A DNA stretch of 64,000 nt from Syntrophomonadaceae bacterium (GCA_003556225.1 PWRN01000020.1:1-64000), one strand, 5' to 3'. Positions 12,467 through 23,101 are shown, counted from the first letter of the stretch. The notes: a model not told the origin generated them from the sequence alone. A program made the numbers and translations.

Positions 12467-12838
12467 ATGGCCAGGATAGCCGGTACTGACTTGCCCAGAG
12501 ATAAGCGTGTAGAAGTGGCCCTGACCTATATTTTTGGGATAGGGCGCTCCCGCGCACAGAAAGCGCTGGAGTGGACCCAGATCAACCCCAGCACCCGGAT
12601 CCGGGATTTAACAGAAGACGAGATTGGCCGGTTACGGGAATTTATTGACAAGAACTATGCCGTGGAGGGCGATCTGAGGCGAGATGTTGCTATGAACGTC
12701 AAGCGCCTGATGGAGATCGGTTCTTACCGGGGAATTCGTCATCGCCGCGGTCTACCCGTTCGCGGGCAGTCGACGAAGAACAACGCGCGTACTCGCAAGG
12801 GCGGCAAGAAAACCGTGGGCATACGCCGGAAAAAGTAA
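12467..12838 (+). CDS. rpsM: 30S ribosomal protein S13
   Basis: [26 protein letters not shown]. Confidence 0.97.
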   Translation: MARIAGTDLPRDKRVEVALTYIFGIGRSRAQKALEWTQINPSTRIRDLTEDEIGRLREFIDKNYAVEGDLRRDVAMNVKRLMEIGSYRGIRHRRGLPVRGQSTKNNARTRKGGKKTVGIRRKK

Positions 12839-12930
12839 TGGTTTCCTTGGCTTAGCGGACTTTTGGAGCCACCGCTTAGCGTGACACATAAGTTTATCCA
12901 ATCAATATGATCAAAGGAGGGAGAGAAAAC

Positions 12931-13326
12931 TTGGCCAAACGAAAAACCCAGGCCCGGACAAAGCGCCGGGAGCGCAAAAACGTCGAGCAGGGTATAGCGA
13001 ATATAAAATCCAGTTTTAATAATACGATGATTACCATTACAGATCTGAAAGGAAATAACATCGCCTGGTCCAGTGCCGGCATGGTCGGTTTTAAAGGATC
13101 TCGCAAATCTACGCCTTTTGCAGCCCAGTTGGCGGCGGAACAAGCTGCGCGAACTGCCATGGATCACGGGATGAGGCAGGTCGAGGTGGTCGTAAAAGGC
13201 CCCGGAGCCGGTCGAGAAGCTGCCATCCGTTCACTTCAAGCAGCGGGATTGGAAGTAAACATGATCAAGGATGTTACCCCGATTCCCCATAATGGTTGTC
13301 GTCCGCCCAAGCGTCGCCGGGTGTAA
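12931..13326 (+). CDS. rpsK: 30S ribosomal protein S11
   Basis: [19 protein letters not shown]...[20 protein letters not shown] start with SD aaaggagg. Confidence 0.96.
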   Translation: MAKRKTQARTKRRERKNVEQGIANIKSSFNNTMITITDLKGNNIAWSSAGMVGFKGSRKSTPFAAQLAAEQAARTAMDHGMRQVEVVVKGPGAGREAAIRSLQAAGLEVNMIKDVTPIPHNGCRPPKRRRV

Positions 13327-13359
13327 AAGTTAACATTACAGGAGGTGTACTACCCACGT

Positions 13360-13986
13360 ATGGCCAGATACAAGGATGCTGTCTGTCGGCTGTGCCGCCG
13401 GGAAGCCGTTAAGCTTTACCTTAAGGGAGACCGCTGTTTTAGCGAAAAATGTGCGTTTATGCGCAAAGGTTATATCCCTGGCGAGCACGGGCAAAGCAGG
13501 CAGAAGGTTTCGGAATACGGCATGCAGTTAAGAGAAAAACAAAGGGCTCGTCGGATCTACGGAGTGTTGGAAAACCAGTTCCGGCGCTACTTTAAGGAAG
13601 CGGACCGTCGTAAGGGGGTAACAGGAGAAATCCTGCTGCAGATCCTGGAAAGCCGCCTGGATAACATGGTTTATCGCATGGGGTTTGCCCGCTCCAGGGC
13701 AGAGGCCAGGCAGTTAATTCGTCACGGGCATTTTGAAGTGAACGGTCGTAAGGTGGATATCCCCTCATACCAGACCCGTCCGGGAGATATTGTTTCTGTA
13801 CGAGAAAACCGCAGGAGCCGCAATTTGTTTAGAGAAATCGCCGACTGGGGTTCTGCCCAAGGAACTGTAGAATGGCTTGAGGTGGATCGGGAAAACATGA
13901 GCGGCAAGGTGATCCGTTTCCCGACCCGGGAAGAACTGGATGTCCCCATCACGGAACATCTTATAGTCGAGTTTTATTCACGGTAA
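13360..13986 (+). CDS. rpsD: 30S ribosomal protein S4
   Basis: [26 protein letters not shown]...; S4 domain; C-x2-C type. Confidence 0.96.
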   Translation: MARYKDAVCRLCRREAVKLYLKGDRCFSEKCAFMRKGYIPGEHGQSRQKVSEYGMQLREKQRARRIYGVLENQFRRYFKEADRRKGVTGEILLQILESRLDNMVYRMGFARSRAEARQLIRHGHFEVNGRKVDIPSYQTRPGDIVSVRENRRSRNLFREIADWGSAQGTVEWLEVDRENMSGKVIRFPTREELDVPITEHLIVEFYSR

Positions 13987-14019
13987 CCCAACCTCTAACA
14001 TATGTTAGGAGGGAATGTT

Positions 14020-14964
14020 TTGATTGAGATGGAAAAACCGAAGATTGAATGGGTAGAGTCAGGCGATAGAAGCTACGGGCGATTTGTTGTTGAACCCCTG
14101 GAAAGGGGCTACGGCATTACGCTGGGCAATTCCCTGCGACGGATCTTATTATCATCCCTTCCGGGAGCAGCTGTTGTCAGCGTAAAAATCGATGGTGTTT
14201 TGCACGAGTTTTCAACCATTCCAAATGTTGTAGAAGACACCCCGGAAATTATCTTAAACCTGAAAGCATTGAGATTGAAGATTCACTCTGATGAACCGCA
14301 GCTACTCATTGTTGACGCCGAAGGAGAAGGGGAAGTCAGGGCCCGGAACATCAAGGCGCCTTCCGATGTGGAAGTCCTGAACCCGGACCTGCTCATTGCC
14401 ACGTTGGAAGAGGGGGGTCGCCTCTATATGGAGATAACAGCCAGTGTAGGCAGGGGATACGTTCCCGCTGAACGCAATAAGACACCGAACCAACCCATTG
14501 GCGTTATCCCGATAGACTCACTTTTTACACCCATTAAAAAAGTGAACTTTACGATCGAAGACACCCGCGTAGGGCAGGTGACGGATTTTGATAAGTTAAC
14601 CCTGGAAATATGGGCCGACGGCAGCATCCGTCCAGATGAGGCTATCAGCTTGGGAGCAAAGATCTTAAGCAAGCACTTAAGTCTTTTTATCAACTTAACC
14701 GATAAAGAGCCGGATGTAGATATGCCTGAAGATACGGAAGACGAGGACAAAGGGAAGGCTCTGGAGATGACCATAGAAGAGCTGGATCTCTCCGTACGTT
14801 CCTATAATTGCCTGAAGCGTGCGGGAATAAACACGGTTGATGAATTAATCCGAAAATCGGAAGAAGAGATGATGAAGGTTCGCAACCTGGGTAAAAAATC
14901 GCTGGAAGAGGTTCAAAACAAGCTGGCAGAGATGGGCTTAAGCCTTCGAAGTGAAAATGAATAG
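14020..14964 (+). CDS. rpoA: DNA-directed RNA polymerase subunit alpha
   Basis: [33 protein letters not shown]; alpha-[27 protein letters not shown] start downstream of SD ttaggaggg. Confidence 0.95.
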   Translation: MIEMEKPKIEWVESGDRSYGRFVVEPLERGYGITLGNSLRRILLSSLPGAAVVSVKIDGVLHEFSTIPNVVEDTPEIILNLKALRLKIHSDEPQLLIVDAEGEGEVRARNIKAPSDVEVLNPDLLIATLEEGGRLYMEITASVGRGYVPAERNKTPNQPIGVIPIDSLFTPIKKVNFTIEDTRVGQVTDFDKLTLEIWADGSIRPDEAISLGAKILSKHLSLFINLTDKEPDVDMPEDTEDEDKGKALEMTIEELDLSVRSYNCLKRAGINTVDELIRKSEEEMMKVRNLGKKSLEEVQNKLAEMGLSLRSENE

Positions 14965-15039
14965 ACCTGTGAAGCCTTAGAACGAAAGGGGGTGCAAAGC
15001 CGGTTGATCCAGCCAGGCTGGAAGCTGGTTTTTTAAACC

Positions 15040-15381
15040 ATGAGCTATCGCAAACTTGCCCGTAAAAAAGGTCCCAGGAGGGCGCTATTACGAAATATGG
15101 TGACTTCTTTTATTATTGCCGAACGCATTCAAACCACGGAGGCCAAGGCGAAGGAAGTCCAACGAGTAGCCGAAAAAATGATTACTCTGGCCAAAAGGGG
15201 CAATCTTCACTCCCGCCGGCAGGCCCTATCCTACATGCTTGATGAAAGCGCTGTCACCAAGCTGTTTGAGATCATCGGTCCTCGCTATGAAGATCGAAAC
15301 GGCGGATATACACGCTTGATCAAGGCATCACACCGCCGGGGAGATGGTGCTCCCATGGTTGTTTTGGAACTGGTGAAGTAG
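15040..15381 (+). CDS. rplQ: 50S ribosomal protein L17
   Basis: [39 protein letters not shown]. Confidence 0.97.
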   Translation: MSYRKLARKKGPRRALLRNMVTSFIIAERIQTTEAKAKEVQRVAEKMITLAKRGNLHSRRQALSYMLDESAVTKLFEIIGPRYEDRNGGYTRLIKASHRRGDGAPMVVLELVK

Positions 15382-15382
15382 C

Positions 15383-15431
15383 AGAAAAAGCCGATAAACG
15401 GGCAAATTCTCCCGTTTATGTCGGTTTTTCT
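15383..15431. terminator. Rho-independent terminator/attenuator after rplQ
   Basis: agaaaaagccgataaacggg-caaattct-cccgtttatgtcggtttttct; long stem with flanking A/T runs, possibly bidirectional. Confidence 0.8.
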
Positions 15432-15443
15432 GGCATTTTTAGG

Positions 15444-16292
15444 GTGGGATCATTTGTGCGCAGTGTACTGCTTGATTTAAAAGATGTGACCTTCGATTAT
15501 ATCCTGGAAAACAAGCAATCGTTACGAGCGGTGAACGATCTGTCCTTGCAGGTTGAAGAAGGAGAATATATTGCCTTGATCGGACCGAACGGTTCGGGGA
15601 AATCTACACTGGCCCGGCTGCTGAATGCGCTGCTCATTCCCCTCTTTGGAGAAATCCAGGTCGATGGTTTCGCTACCAGGGTGGAAGAGCATCGCTGGGA
15701 AATAAGACGCCGCGTGGGGATGGTTTTTCAAAACCCTGACAACCAGATCGTGGCCACGACTGTACAGGAAGATGTGGCATTCGGCTTGGAAAACCTGGGG
15801 GTTGAAACGTCGGAGATTCTCCAGCGGATCACGGAATCCCTGAACCGGGTTGGATTGAGTGCTTATGCCGAACACGCTCCTCACTTGCTTTCTGGTGGTC
15901 AGAAGCAGCGATTGGCTATTGCCGGAGTGATTGCCATGCGACCCCGCTGCCTGGTGCTGGATGAACCTACGGCGATGCTGGATCCCCGGGGGCGCAAAGA
16001 GGTCCTGGATACCATTCACTCCATGAACCGCCAGGAGAATATCACGGTTGTGCACATTACCCACTTCATGGAAGAGGCCTTGCAGGCGGACCGCGTCATT
16101 GTGATGCACCGTGGGGAAATTGCTGCCATGGGTAAACCTGAAACGATTTTTAACGGCAGCATAGATTTGCATCTCCTGGGGCTGGAAGTTCCACCAATAC
16201 CACGCTTGGCCGAGATGCTGCGGGCGGAAGGGCTAACCATTCCCACAGGCATATTAGACACTGATGACCTGGTGAGCTACCTATGTTCATAG
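15444..16292 (+). CDS. ecfA1: Energy-coupling factor transporter ATPase 1
   Basis: ABC ATPase GPNGSGKST, LSGGQKQRLAIAGVIAM; followed by second ATPase and EcfT. Confidence 0.92.
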   Translation: MGSFVRSVLLDLKDVTFDYILENKQSLRAVNDLSLQVEEGEYIALIGPNGSGKSTLARLLNALLIPLFGEIQVDGFATRVEEHRWEIRRRVGMVFQNPDNQIVATTVQEDVAFGLENLGVETSEILQRITESLNRVGLSAYAEHAPHLLSGGQKQRLAIAGVIAMRPRCLVLDEPTAMLDPRGRKEVLDTIHSMNRQENITVVHITHFMEEALQADRVIVMHRGEIAAMGKPETIFNGSIDLHLLGLEVPPIPRLAEMLRAEGLTIPTGILDTDDLVSYLCS

Positions 16293-17143
16293 AAGTGAAA
16301 AACCTTACTCATGTGTATATGCCGGGAACCCCATTCCAGGTTAACGCGTTAACCGATGTTAGCCTGGACATTGAGCGAGGAGAATTTATTGGTGTAATCG
16401 GAGAAACCGGTTCGGGGAAATCAACCCTGGTGCAGCATTTAAATGGGTTGCTTAAACCCACATCAGGAGAAATCTGGATTGAAGGCAACAATTTGTGGTC
16501 CAGCAAAACGGACCTGCGAAGGCTGCGTTCCCGCATAGCCCTGCTTTTTCAGTACCCCGAGCACCAGCTCTTCGAAGAGACTGTCTTCAAAGATGTGGCT
16601 TTCGGTCCGCGCAACATGGGTGTAGAGGGCAGAGAGCTGGAGGAACGTGTTCGTTATGGACTGGAATGGGTGGAACTTGATTATCACACCTATAGTCAGC
16701 GCTCTCCCTTCAGTTTAAGTGGTGGAGAAAAGAGAAGAGTGGCCATGGCAGGCATCCTGTCCATGTATCCGGAGGCAATTATTTTAGACGAACCGACAGC
16801 AAGCATGGATCCGGTCAGTCGAAAGCACTTTTTGGCCCGGATCAAGAGACTCCACCAGGAAGGGAAGGTAACCGTTATTTTTGTCACGCACAACATGGAA
16901 GATATCGCCCTGCTTGCCGAGAGGCTGTTTGTTTTCGCCTCGGGGAGGCTTGTGCTGCAGGGCCAACCGGCGGAAATATTTCAGTCGAAAGAAACCCTGG
17001 AAGCGATCGGCCTGGGCATTCCTGTATTAACCGACTTGATGCAAAAAATTTGCCGGAAGGGTAAGACGATTCGCACCGATATCTTTTCCGTAGAAGATGC
17101 TTGCCGTGAGATCATACGTTCGCGCAGGGAAGGGGTCGGGTAA
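16283..17143 (+). CDS. ecfA2: Energy-coupling factor transporter ATPase 2
   Basis: GETGSGKST, LSGGEKRRVAMAGIL; overlaps ecfA1. Confidence 0.92.
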   Translation: MFIEVKNLTHVYMPGTPFQVNALTDVSLDIERGEFIGVIGETGSGKSTLVQHLNGLLKPTSGEIWIEGNNLWSSKTDLRRLRSRIALLFQYPEHQLFEETVFKDVAFGPRNMGVEGRELEERVRYGLEWVELDYHTYSQRSPFSLSGGEKRRVAMAGILSMYPEAIILDEPTASMDPVSRKHFLARIKRLHQEGKVTVIFVTHNMEDIALLAERLFVFASGRLVLQGQPAEIFQSKETLEAIGLGIPVLTDLMQKICRKGKTIRTDIFSVEDACREIIRSRREGVG

Positions 17144-17148
17144 AATCC

Positions 17149-17943
17149 ATGAGGAGTTTAACTCTCGGACATTACCTCCCGGGCAACTCGCTTTTGCACC
17201 GCATGGACCCCCGCGTCAAACTGGTGAGCCTGCTGGTTCTCATTATCGCGCTATTCGTGATTGAAACGTTTCTAGGTTTCATGCTGTTCGGTTCTTTTAT
17301 ATTCATGATTTTTCTATCCACCCGGCTTCCTTGGCGGTATTTTTTTCGCGGTCTGCGCCCTGTTTTTTTAATCGTCTTGATCACCCTGATTTTGCATTTT
17401 CTTTTTACAAAAGGGGGGCAGGTTTATGTCCGTTGGGGGCCGCTGACCGTGGAAGAGGCTGGGATCTACCTGGGCTCGTTTATGACCTTGAGGCTGGTGC
17501 TGCTGGTTACGACAACGGTTATGATCACCCTGACGACCTCCCCCATTGCTTTTGCCGATGGAATTGAATATTTGCTCCGTCCTTTCCGTCGCATGGGTGT
17601 GCCGGGACATGAAATTGCCATGATGATGACTATTGCGCTGCGCTTTATTCCGACCTTGATGGAGGAGGGGGATAAAATTCGCAAAGCCCAGATGGCCCGG
17701 GGAGCAGATTTTGAAACGGGCAATATCTTTCGCCGTGCCAGAAACCTGGTTCCCTTGCTGGTGCCGTTATTTGTCAGCGCTTTTCGCAGGGCGGATGAAC
17801 TGGCAGTAGCCATGGAAGCCCGCTGTTACCGTGGGGGACAAGGCCGTACCCGCTTGAGAGAACTTCAAGCACGCCCACTGGATTATTATGGACTTACAAC
17901 CGTGACGGCAATCCTGGTGTTTATTATTTTGACAGGTGTGTAA
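17149..17943 (+). CDS. ecfT: Energy-coupling factor transporter transmembrane protein EcfT
   Basis: Multi-TM; SLLHRMDPRVKL and coupling motifs AQMARGADF / AMEARCYRGG. Confidence 0.92.
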   Translation: MRSLTLGHYLPGNSLLHRMDPRVKLVSLLVLIIALFVIETFLGFMLFGSFIFMIFLSTRLPWRYFFRGLRPVFLIVLITLILHFLFTKGGQVYVRWGPLTVEEAGIYLGSFMTLRLVLLVTTTVMITLTTSPIAFADGIEYLLRPFRRMGVPGHEIAMMMTIALRFIPTLMEEGDKIRKAQMARGADFETGNIFRRARNLVPLLVPLFVSAFRRADELAVAMEARCYRGGQGRTRLRELQARPLDYYGLTTVTAILVFIILTGV

Positions 17944-17971
17944 ACAAATGCTTTGCTCTAAAGACAATGGC

Positions 17972-18715
17972 ATGTTGGAATTGGTAAACTACCGGTTGAC
18001 ACTTTCCTACGAGGGTACAGCGTATAGCGGTTTTCAAATCCAGAAAAATGCTTTGACCATCCAGGAAGTACTGGAATCATGCCTGAAAAAACTCTTTAAT
18101 CAACCCATCCGGGTAACCGCTGCCGGTAGAACGGATGCCGGCGCCCATGCACGGGGTCAGGTCGTTCATTACTTTGCATCACCGCGTATCCCCGTTGAAC
18201 GTCTACCCGATGCTTTAAACGGCTTGCTGCCCAAAGACATCGTCGTCACCGCTTCTTGCCTGGAAAAGAATTCGTTCGATGCACGGAAAAATGCCCTGGG
18301 GAAACGCTATCGCTATACCGTTGACAACGGAAAATTTCCAGATGTCTTCTGGAGGCGCTATGCCTGGCATCTTCCCGTTAGCCTGGACCTGGAAGAAATG
18401 CGATCAGCAGCAGCTTCCCTGGTAGGAGAACACGACTTTAAAGGTTTTCAGGCGACTGGTGGTTCTGTAGAGACCACGGTGCGGCGCTTAGATGAAGTAT
18501 CAATCAAGCGAGAGGGCCAGCTTATCCATTTTTACCTGGAAGGAAGCGGTTTTCTTTATAAAATGGTCCGCAATATCGTGGGCACCCTGGTGGATGTCGG
18601 GCGGGCCTGCAAGGGGCCCGGGGAAGTACCAGACATTATCGAAAGCAGGAACCGGAAAAAGGCTGGTGTAACGGCTCCTGCCTGGGGGCTTTGCCTGGAA
18701 GAAGTTTTTTATTGA
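17972..18715 (+). CDS. truA: tRNA pseudouridine(38-40) synthase
   Basis: YRLTLSYEGTAYSGFQIQ, AAGRTDAGAHARGQVVHY; exact start uncertain (17936-17972). Confidence 0.93.
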   Translation: MLELVNYRLTLSYEGTAYSGFQIQKNALTIQEVLESCLKKLFNQPIRVTAAGRTDAGAHARGQVVHYFASPRIPVERLPDALNGLLPKDIVVTASCLEKNSFDARKNALGKRYRYTVDNGKFPDVFWRRYAWHLPVSLDLEEMRSAAASLVGEHDFKGFQATGGSVETTVRRLDEVSIKREGQLIHFYLEGSGFLYKMVRNIVGTLVDVGRACKGPGEVPDIIESRNRKKAGVTAPAWGLCLEEVFY

Positions 18716-18732
18716 TCGAAGAAGGGGTCTTC

Positions 18733-18761
18733 TTGACGTTGTTCCCCGAATGGTTTAAAAT
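18733..18761 (+). promoter_or_regulatory. Putative sigma-A promoter of rplM-rpsI
   Basis: TTGACG - 17 nt - TAAAAT. Confidence 0.7.
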
Positions 18762-18834
18762 ATTCCCTGTGACATCCAAAACGGACAATGCCCCTGGAGA
18801 TGCAGGGATATGAAGGTCTAATGATTCAAGTCAG

Positions 18835-18904
18835 AAAGGAGGTGTGCAGAGTCTGCAATGATGACCCGGGAGATCATGCCCGGGAGCTAGCAGGCCTAAT
18901 GACG
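18835..18904 (+). promoter_or_regulatory. Candidate structured L13 leader region
   Basis: Between promoter and rplM start: TGCAGAGTCTGCA and CCCGGG-agatcatg-CCCGGG hairpins. Confidence 0.4.
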
Positions 18905-19366
18905 ATGCGCACGACATACATGGCGAAAGAAAAAGACATTGAACGTAAATGGTACGTGATTGACGCGGCGGGGCAACCGCTGGGAAGGCTGGCCAGCGAA
19001 ATTGCTCGCCTGCTGCGAGGTAAGCATAAAACAACATACACGCCCCACGTAGACACCGGAGATTACATTGTGGTTGTGAACGCGGATAAAGTGATGCTGA
19101 CCGGGAAGAAAGCACGACAAAAGATGTATTACCGCCATTCTGGTTATCCCGGCGGGATCAAGGGTATTCCTTTTGAAGAAATGATGGCAAGGTACCCGGA
19201 ACGCGTGATTCATCTGGCAGTCCGCCGGATGCTTCCTTCCAACCGACTCGGTAGGGCCATGCTGAAAAAAATCAAAATCTACACAGGCCCGGAACACCCT
19301 CATCAGGCTCAAAAACCTGAAGCCCGGGTATTTAACCCTAAAAGAGTTGCCGGGAAAACCGAATAG
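18905..19366 (+). CDS. rplM: 50S ribosomal protein L13
   Basis: [34 protein letters not shown]. Confidence 0.96.
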   Translation: MRTTYMAKEKDIERKWYVIDAAGQPLGRLASEIARLLRGKHKTTYTPHVDTGDYIVVVNADKVMLTGKKARQKMYYRHSGYPGGIKGIPFEEMMARYPERVIHLAVRRMLPSNRLGRAMLKKIKIYTGPEHPHQAQKPEARVFNPKRVAGKTE

Positions 19367-19417
19367 GAGCAGCAAACTAAGGAAATGCAAGAGAAATATA
19401 GGAAAGGAGGAAACAGT

Positions 19418-19810
19418 TTGGCTCAGGTACAATTTTTTGGCACGGGAAGACGAAAAAAATCCATTGCCCGGGTCCGCTTGATCCCCGGAGAAGGTAAAAT
19501 TACCATTAACAACAAGGATATAGACGATTATTTTGGACTGGAAACCCTGAAGGTCGACTTGCGACGGCCCCTGGAACTCACCGGCACGAGGGGCAAATTT
19601 GATGTGATCGCCAAGGTTGAAGGCGGTGGTGTCAGCGGCCAGGTCGGCGCCATTCGGCATGGTATTGCGCGGGCACTGCAGTTGGCGGAAGGCGAATATC
19701 GGCCGGTTCTGAAAAAAGAAGGGCTGCTGACCCGGGATTCGCGCATGACAGAGCGGAAAAAGTACGGTCTGAAAAAAGCGCGACGTGCACCCCAATTCTC
19801 CAAGAGGTAA
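19418..19810 (+). CDS. rpsI: 30S ribosomal protein S9
   Basis: [27 protein letters not shown]...[20 protein letters not shown] start with SD ggaaaggagg. Confidence 0.97.
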   Translation: MAQVQFFGTGRRKKSIARVRLIPGEGKITINNKDIDDYFGLETLKVDLRRPLELTGTRGKFDVIAKVEGGGVSGQVGAIRHGIARALQLAEGEYRPVLKKEGLLTRDSRMTERKKYGLKKARRAPQFSKR

Positions 19811-19905
19811 TCTTTACCCGCGGTCGTTGACATACACATTGTGGATGCATCATTGCAGAGTAGCGGTTAACAAGTCCGGCCTGTAGATAGAGGTGATTGC
19901 GATTG

Positions 19906-19937
19906 AAGCTGGCAGGATAGACTGGTCAGCTTTTTTT
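19906..19937 (+). terminator. Putative terminator downstream of rplM-rpsI
   Basis: aagctg...cagctt followed by T run; short stem. Confidence 0.5.
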
Positions 19938-20065
19938 GCATGTACCTGGAAACGGAGTCGGAGCCAAGGAATTTGCTCAAGAATGCGGTTATCAAGGGGG
20001 ATTTCGCCAAATCTTAGTAGTTGTCAAACCCGAAGAATTCTATTATAATAAATGAAAAAGGAATT

Positions 20066-20821
20066 ATGAACCCGGAGATGGATAAAATGAGCGTGGCGCA
20101 GTACTTAAAGGATAAGCTGAAGCTGGGAACCGTCCATATTACCCTGGTGGATCCCTTAAAGCAATCCGCAGAAGCTGCAGGTCGCCTGGCCCAAACAGCA
20201 CAGGAGGTTGGCAGCGATCTCATTCTGGTTGCGGGATTGTCTGGACTCTCACAGACGAACCTCCTGGAGACGGCCCGGCTGATCAAGGAAAAATCCACCA
20301 TCCCGGTTGTTTATACACCATCTGGCGCTGAGGCGCTCTGCTTCTCTTTTGACGCCGTGTTTTTCCCCTGCTTTCTTAATTGCAATAACGCCCGCTTTGT
20401 CTGCGGCGGCCAATCCCAAGCGTCGGTTATTCTCAAACGCATGGAAATTGAAACCATTTCCGTCGGTTACCTGATGATTGAACCGGGTATGAAAATCGGT
20501 GACGCGAAAGATGTGAATCTGATCACGCGAGATAACTACTGGCAAGCTTCCAGTTTTGCCGTAGCTGCTGAGCTTTTCGGGATGCAGTATGTTTATCTGG
20601 AAGCGGGTACAAGCGCCGCGCAACCGATCCCGGCCGGGATGATTCGCGCGATCAAAAAAGAGTTATCCGTGCCCATGATCGTGGGCGGTGGCATCCGCAC
20701 CGCGGTTGATGCGCGACGGGTGCGGCAGGCTGGAGCCGACATGGTGGTTACGGGAACCATCATTGAAAATGCAGGTTACCGGGAGCGCCTGCGCTCTATC
20801 TTGAGCGCGTTGAAAGACTAA
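20066..20821 (+). CDS. Geranylgeranylglyceryl/heptaprenylglyceryl phosphate synthase family (GGGPS/PcrB-like)
   Basis: TLVDPLK..., YLEAGTSAAQPIPAGMI, IVGGGIRTAVDARRVRQAGADMVVTGTIIE TIM-barrel motifs typical of GGGPS/PcrB. Confidence 0.82.
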   Translation: MNPEMDKMSVAQYLKDKLKLGTVHITLVDPLKQSAEAAGRLAQTAQEVGSDLILVAGLSGLSQTNLLETARLIKEKSTIPVVYTPSGAEALCFSFDAVFFPCFLNCNNARFVCGGQSQASVILKRMEIETISVGYLMIEPGMKIGDAKDVNLITRDNYWQASSFAVAAELFGMQYVYLEAGTSAAQPIPAGMIRAIKKELSVPMIVGGGIRTAVDARRVRQAGADMVVTGTIIENAGYRERLRSILSALKD

Positions 20822-20969
20822 AGATGCTGGCCAGCACACGGCATTAATGGACTTACCCGATAGACCGCTTAAGCCCCGGCCCGCCAGGAGGTGCCGGGAT
20901 ATCATTTTAGCCGCACGGGTCTTAATCAAACGGATCATCATTCCTGCAGAGAAAGGAGACCGGCTATTG

Positions 20970-21482
20970 ATGAAGAAATGGATTCTGCTCGCCATAGCCC
21001 TTTGTTTCATGACCCTGGTAACCGGTTGTGCTGTGGTTGAAGAACAAGAAGTTGTGGCAGAAATGCGACCCGACCTCTATTGGCAAAAAATCTGGATCGT
21101 GGAAGAGCGACAGATCAATATCGAAGTTGAGGGAGAAGACCCGGAAACGTTGGTGAAAATGGATGTATACGGACGGGTTCGCTATGAAGGGGAAGACCCT
21201 GTAAACAGGGTTCGCTTGATTATCAGGAGTCCATTAACCTTTGATTTCATCGAAGATCATCGTGCCATGAATTATGGGACTGTCTACCCGGGCGACGTGT
21301 TGGAATACAACTTGATCCAAAACTATCCCGAGTGGCAGGAAAGGGTGCCCATCGGGGTCTATAAATATCACATTATTGACGATTTCCGAGACAACGCGTA
21401 TATCAATATCGCCTGGGAGCAGGACGATGAAAGTCACAGTCAGCAGTTTTTCGACTGGAAACCAAAGAGATACGATAAGTAG
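20970..21482 (+). CDS. Putative lipoprotein of unknown function
   Basis: Signal peptide with lipobox LVTGC; SD gaaaggagacc. Confidence 0.7.
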   Translation: MKKWILLAIALCFMTLVTGCAVVEEQEVVAEMRPDLYWQKIWIVEERQINIEVEGEDPETLVKMDVYGRVRYEGEDPVNRVRLIIRSPLTFDFIEDHRAMNYGTVYPGDVLEYNLIQNYPEWQERVPIGVYKYHIIDDFRDNAYINIAWEQDDESHSQQFFDWKPKRYDK

Positions 21483-21596
21483 AAGCGTGAGCAAAGAGTA
21501 AAGAAGGAAAGAAAAACGAATCTTGGAGGCGACGCCGTGCATGTGCGGCTGTTACCGTCAGATACTTGGTCACGAGGCGGGCTGCTTTCTAAACGG

Positions 21597-21625
21597 AAAA
21601 AGCGCCCGCTTTTTGCGAGGTTTTT
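21597..21625. terminator. Putative hairpin terminator between convergent genes
   Basis: AAAAAGC-GCCC-GCTTTTT followed by gcgaggtttttt. Confidence 0.45.
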
Positions 21626-21644
21626 TCCGGTTCAGCCAGGCTAA

Positions 21645-22172
21645 CTAGAGGTAAATGATCATGCCAGCCACGGCGCCCAGGCCGATGAGTAAAAGCGGGT
21701 GTATGTTGGTCAGAAAAATCGCTGCGAATCCAGCCAGGGCGATCAGCACGCTGAATAGATCGATAAATGCGCTTTGCGCGATCACAAATGCGGCCAACCC
21801 AATCAACGCGATCACGGCAGGCTGAATACCCTCCAGGCTTCGTTGGAAATGTAAATTCGTGTAGAAATGCAAAAATAACTTTGCCGCAGGAATGATTAAG
21901 AGCAGAGATGGGAAAATGACACCCAGGGTGGCGACCGCAGCCCCGGTGAAGCCGGCTACCTGGTAGCCCACAAAAGTGGCGGCATTCACGGCAATGACTC
22001 CCGGGGTCATTTCAGCCACGGCGATGATGTTCACGAATTCAACAGGTTTTAACCACCCATGGATCCGGACGATTTCGTGTTCCATCAGGGCAATCATGGC
22101 GTAACCACCGCCGAACCCGAAAAGGCCGATCTTAAAAAAAGATACATAGAGTTGAACCAGCAGCCAGAACAT
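21645..22172 (-). CDS. Chromate transporter (short ChrA domain), half 2
   Basis: FFKIGLFGFGGGYAMIALMEHEIV...AEMTPGVIAVNAATFVGYQVAG. Confidence 0.9.
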   Translation of the reverse strand: MFWLLVQLYVSFFKIGLFGFGGGYAMIALMEHEIVRIHGWLKPVEFVNIIAVAEMTPGVIAVNAATFVGYQVAGFTGAAVATLGVIFPSLLLIIPAAKLFLHFYTNLHFQRSLEGIQPAVIALIGLAAFVIAQSAFIDLFSVLIALAGFAAIFLTNIHPLLLIGLGAVAGMIIYL

Positions 22173-22194
22173 TTGTGGGCTACTCCTCCCTGGC

Positions 22195-22836
22195 TCACAA
22201 ATTAAAACGGGGTCGGATGAAACCGGTTACCCCTCCGGCGATGATCACCAGGATGGGGTGCACACCGTAGAACAGCAGCACGGCTAGAAAAATGCCAAAG
22301 ATCAGCAGCAGATCCAACCGGGTGAAGACTCGCCTGCCGAGCTTGATAGCAGCGGCCGCGATGAGCGCGACAATGATCGGTTTAATGCCTTGAAAGGCGG
22401 CCTGCACAACCGGGAGATGCTGGTATTCCCACAAGACGGCGGCTACAAGCAGGATAATGAGAAAAGAAGGTAGAATTGTGCCCAGCAGGCCCAGCAAGGC
22501 TCCCCGCATCCCCATCAAGCGGTAACCGGTCATCAGGGAAAAATTAACAGAGATGGGGCCCGGGATAGACTGGGCAACAGCGAGGTTATCAACGAAGGTT
22601 TTTTCGTCGATCCATTTTTTCCTCTCAATAATTTCTGTTTTAATCAAGGGGATCATGGCGTAACCTCCCCCGATGGTGAAGGCGCCAATTTTAAAAAATA
22701 GCAAAAAAAAGGGCCAGGCGTGCGGTTGATGGAAAAGCTGGCTTTGTTTTTCAGGCGGCGGGCTTGGTGGGTTCAACGCTTTTTCTCCTCCGTTGAGCTG
22801 CTGCTTTATTTTATCACTGCCCCTTTTGATTTGCAA
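22195..22836 (-). CDS. Chromate transporter (short ChrA domain), half 1
   Basis: FFKIGAFTIGGGYAMIPLIKTEIIE...AQSIPGPISVNFSLMTGYRL; tandem with the next gene. Confidence 0.9.
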   Translation of the reverse strand: MQIKRGSDKIKQQLNGGEKALNPPSPPPEKQSQLFHQPHAWPFFLLFFKIGAFTIGGGYAMIPLIKTEIIERKKWIDEKTFVDNLAVAQSIPGPISVNFSLMTGYRLMGMRGALLGLLGTILPSFLIILLVAAVLWEYQHLPVVQAAFQGIKPIIVALIAAAAIKLGRRVFTRLDLLLIFGIFLAVLLFYGVHPILVIIAGGVTGFIRPRFNL

Positions 22837-23002
22837 ACAGCCCAGTTTTGCGAAACCCTAGCAGGGAAGATGCTGCGGCATCTCGAAATACTTGCCATGG
22901 TGCTCCCCGTGAAGCTGCAGACCTCCGTGAATCGGTAAGTTGTTCCGCGACAGTTAAGACTAAAGAGAAATTTTGTTTATCTTGAGTAAACCGCTAGCCA
23001 TA

Positions 23003-23101
23003 GGGGACGGTTCCCTCGTCTGTTACAGGGAGACACCTCTAAAAACCAGAAGAATGTCCCCGAAGCCTCCGCTTCGCTTCGGTAACGATGAAACCGTCCC
23101 C
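23003..23101. repeat. Terminal-inverted-repeat-bounded intergenic element
   Basis: GGGGACGGTT (23003-23012) ... AACCGTCCCC (23092-23101), internal CGAAGC-CTCC-GCTTCG hairpin. Confidence 0.5.

Noticed and set aside
18896-19795. 299-aa minus-strand ORF across rplM-rpsI
   Set aside because: Overlaps two universally conserved ribosomal protein genes on the opposite strand.
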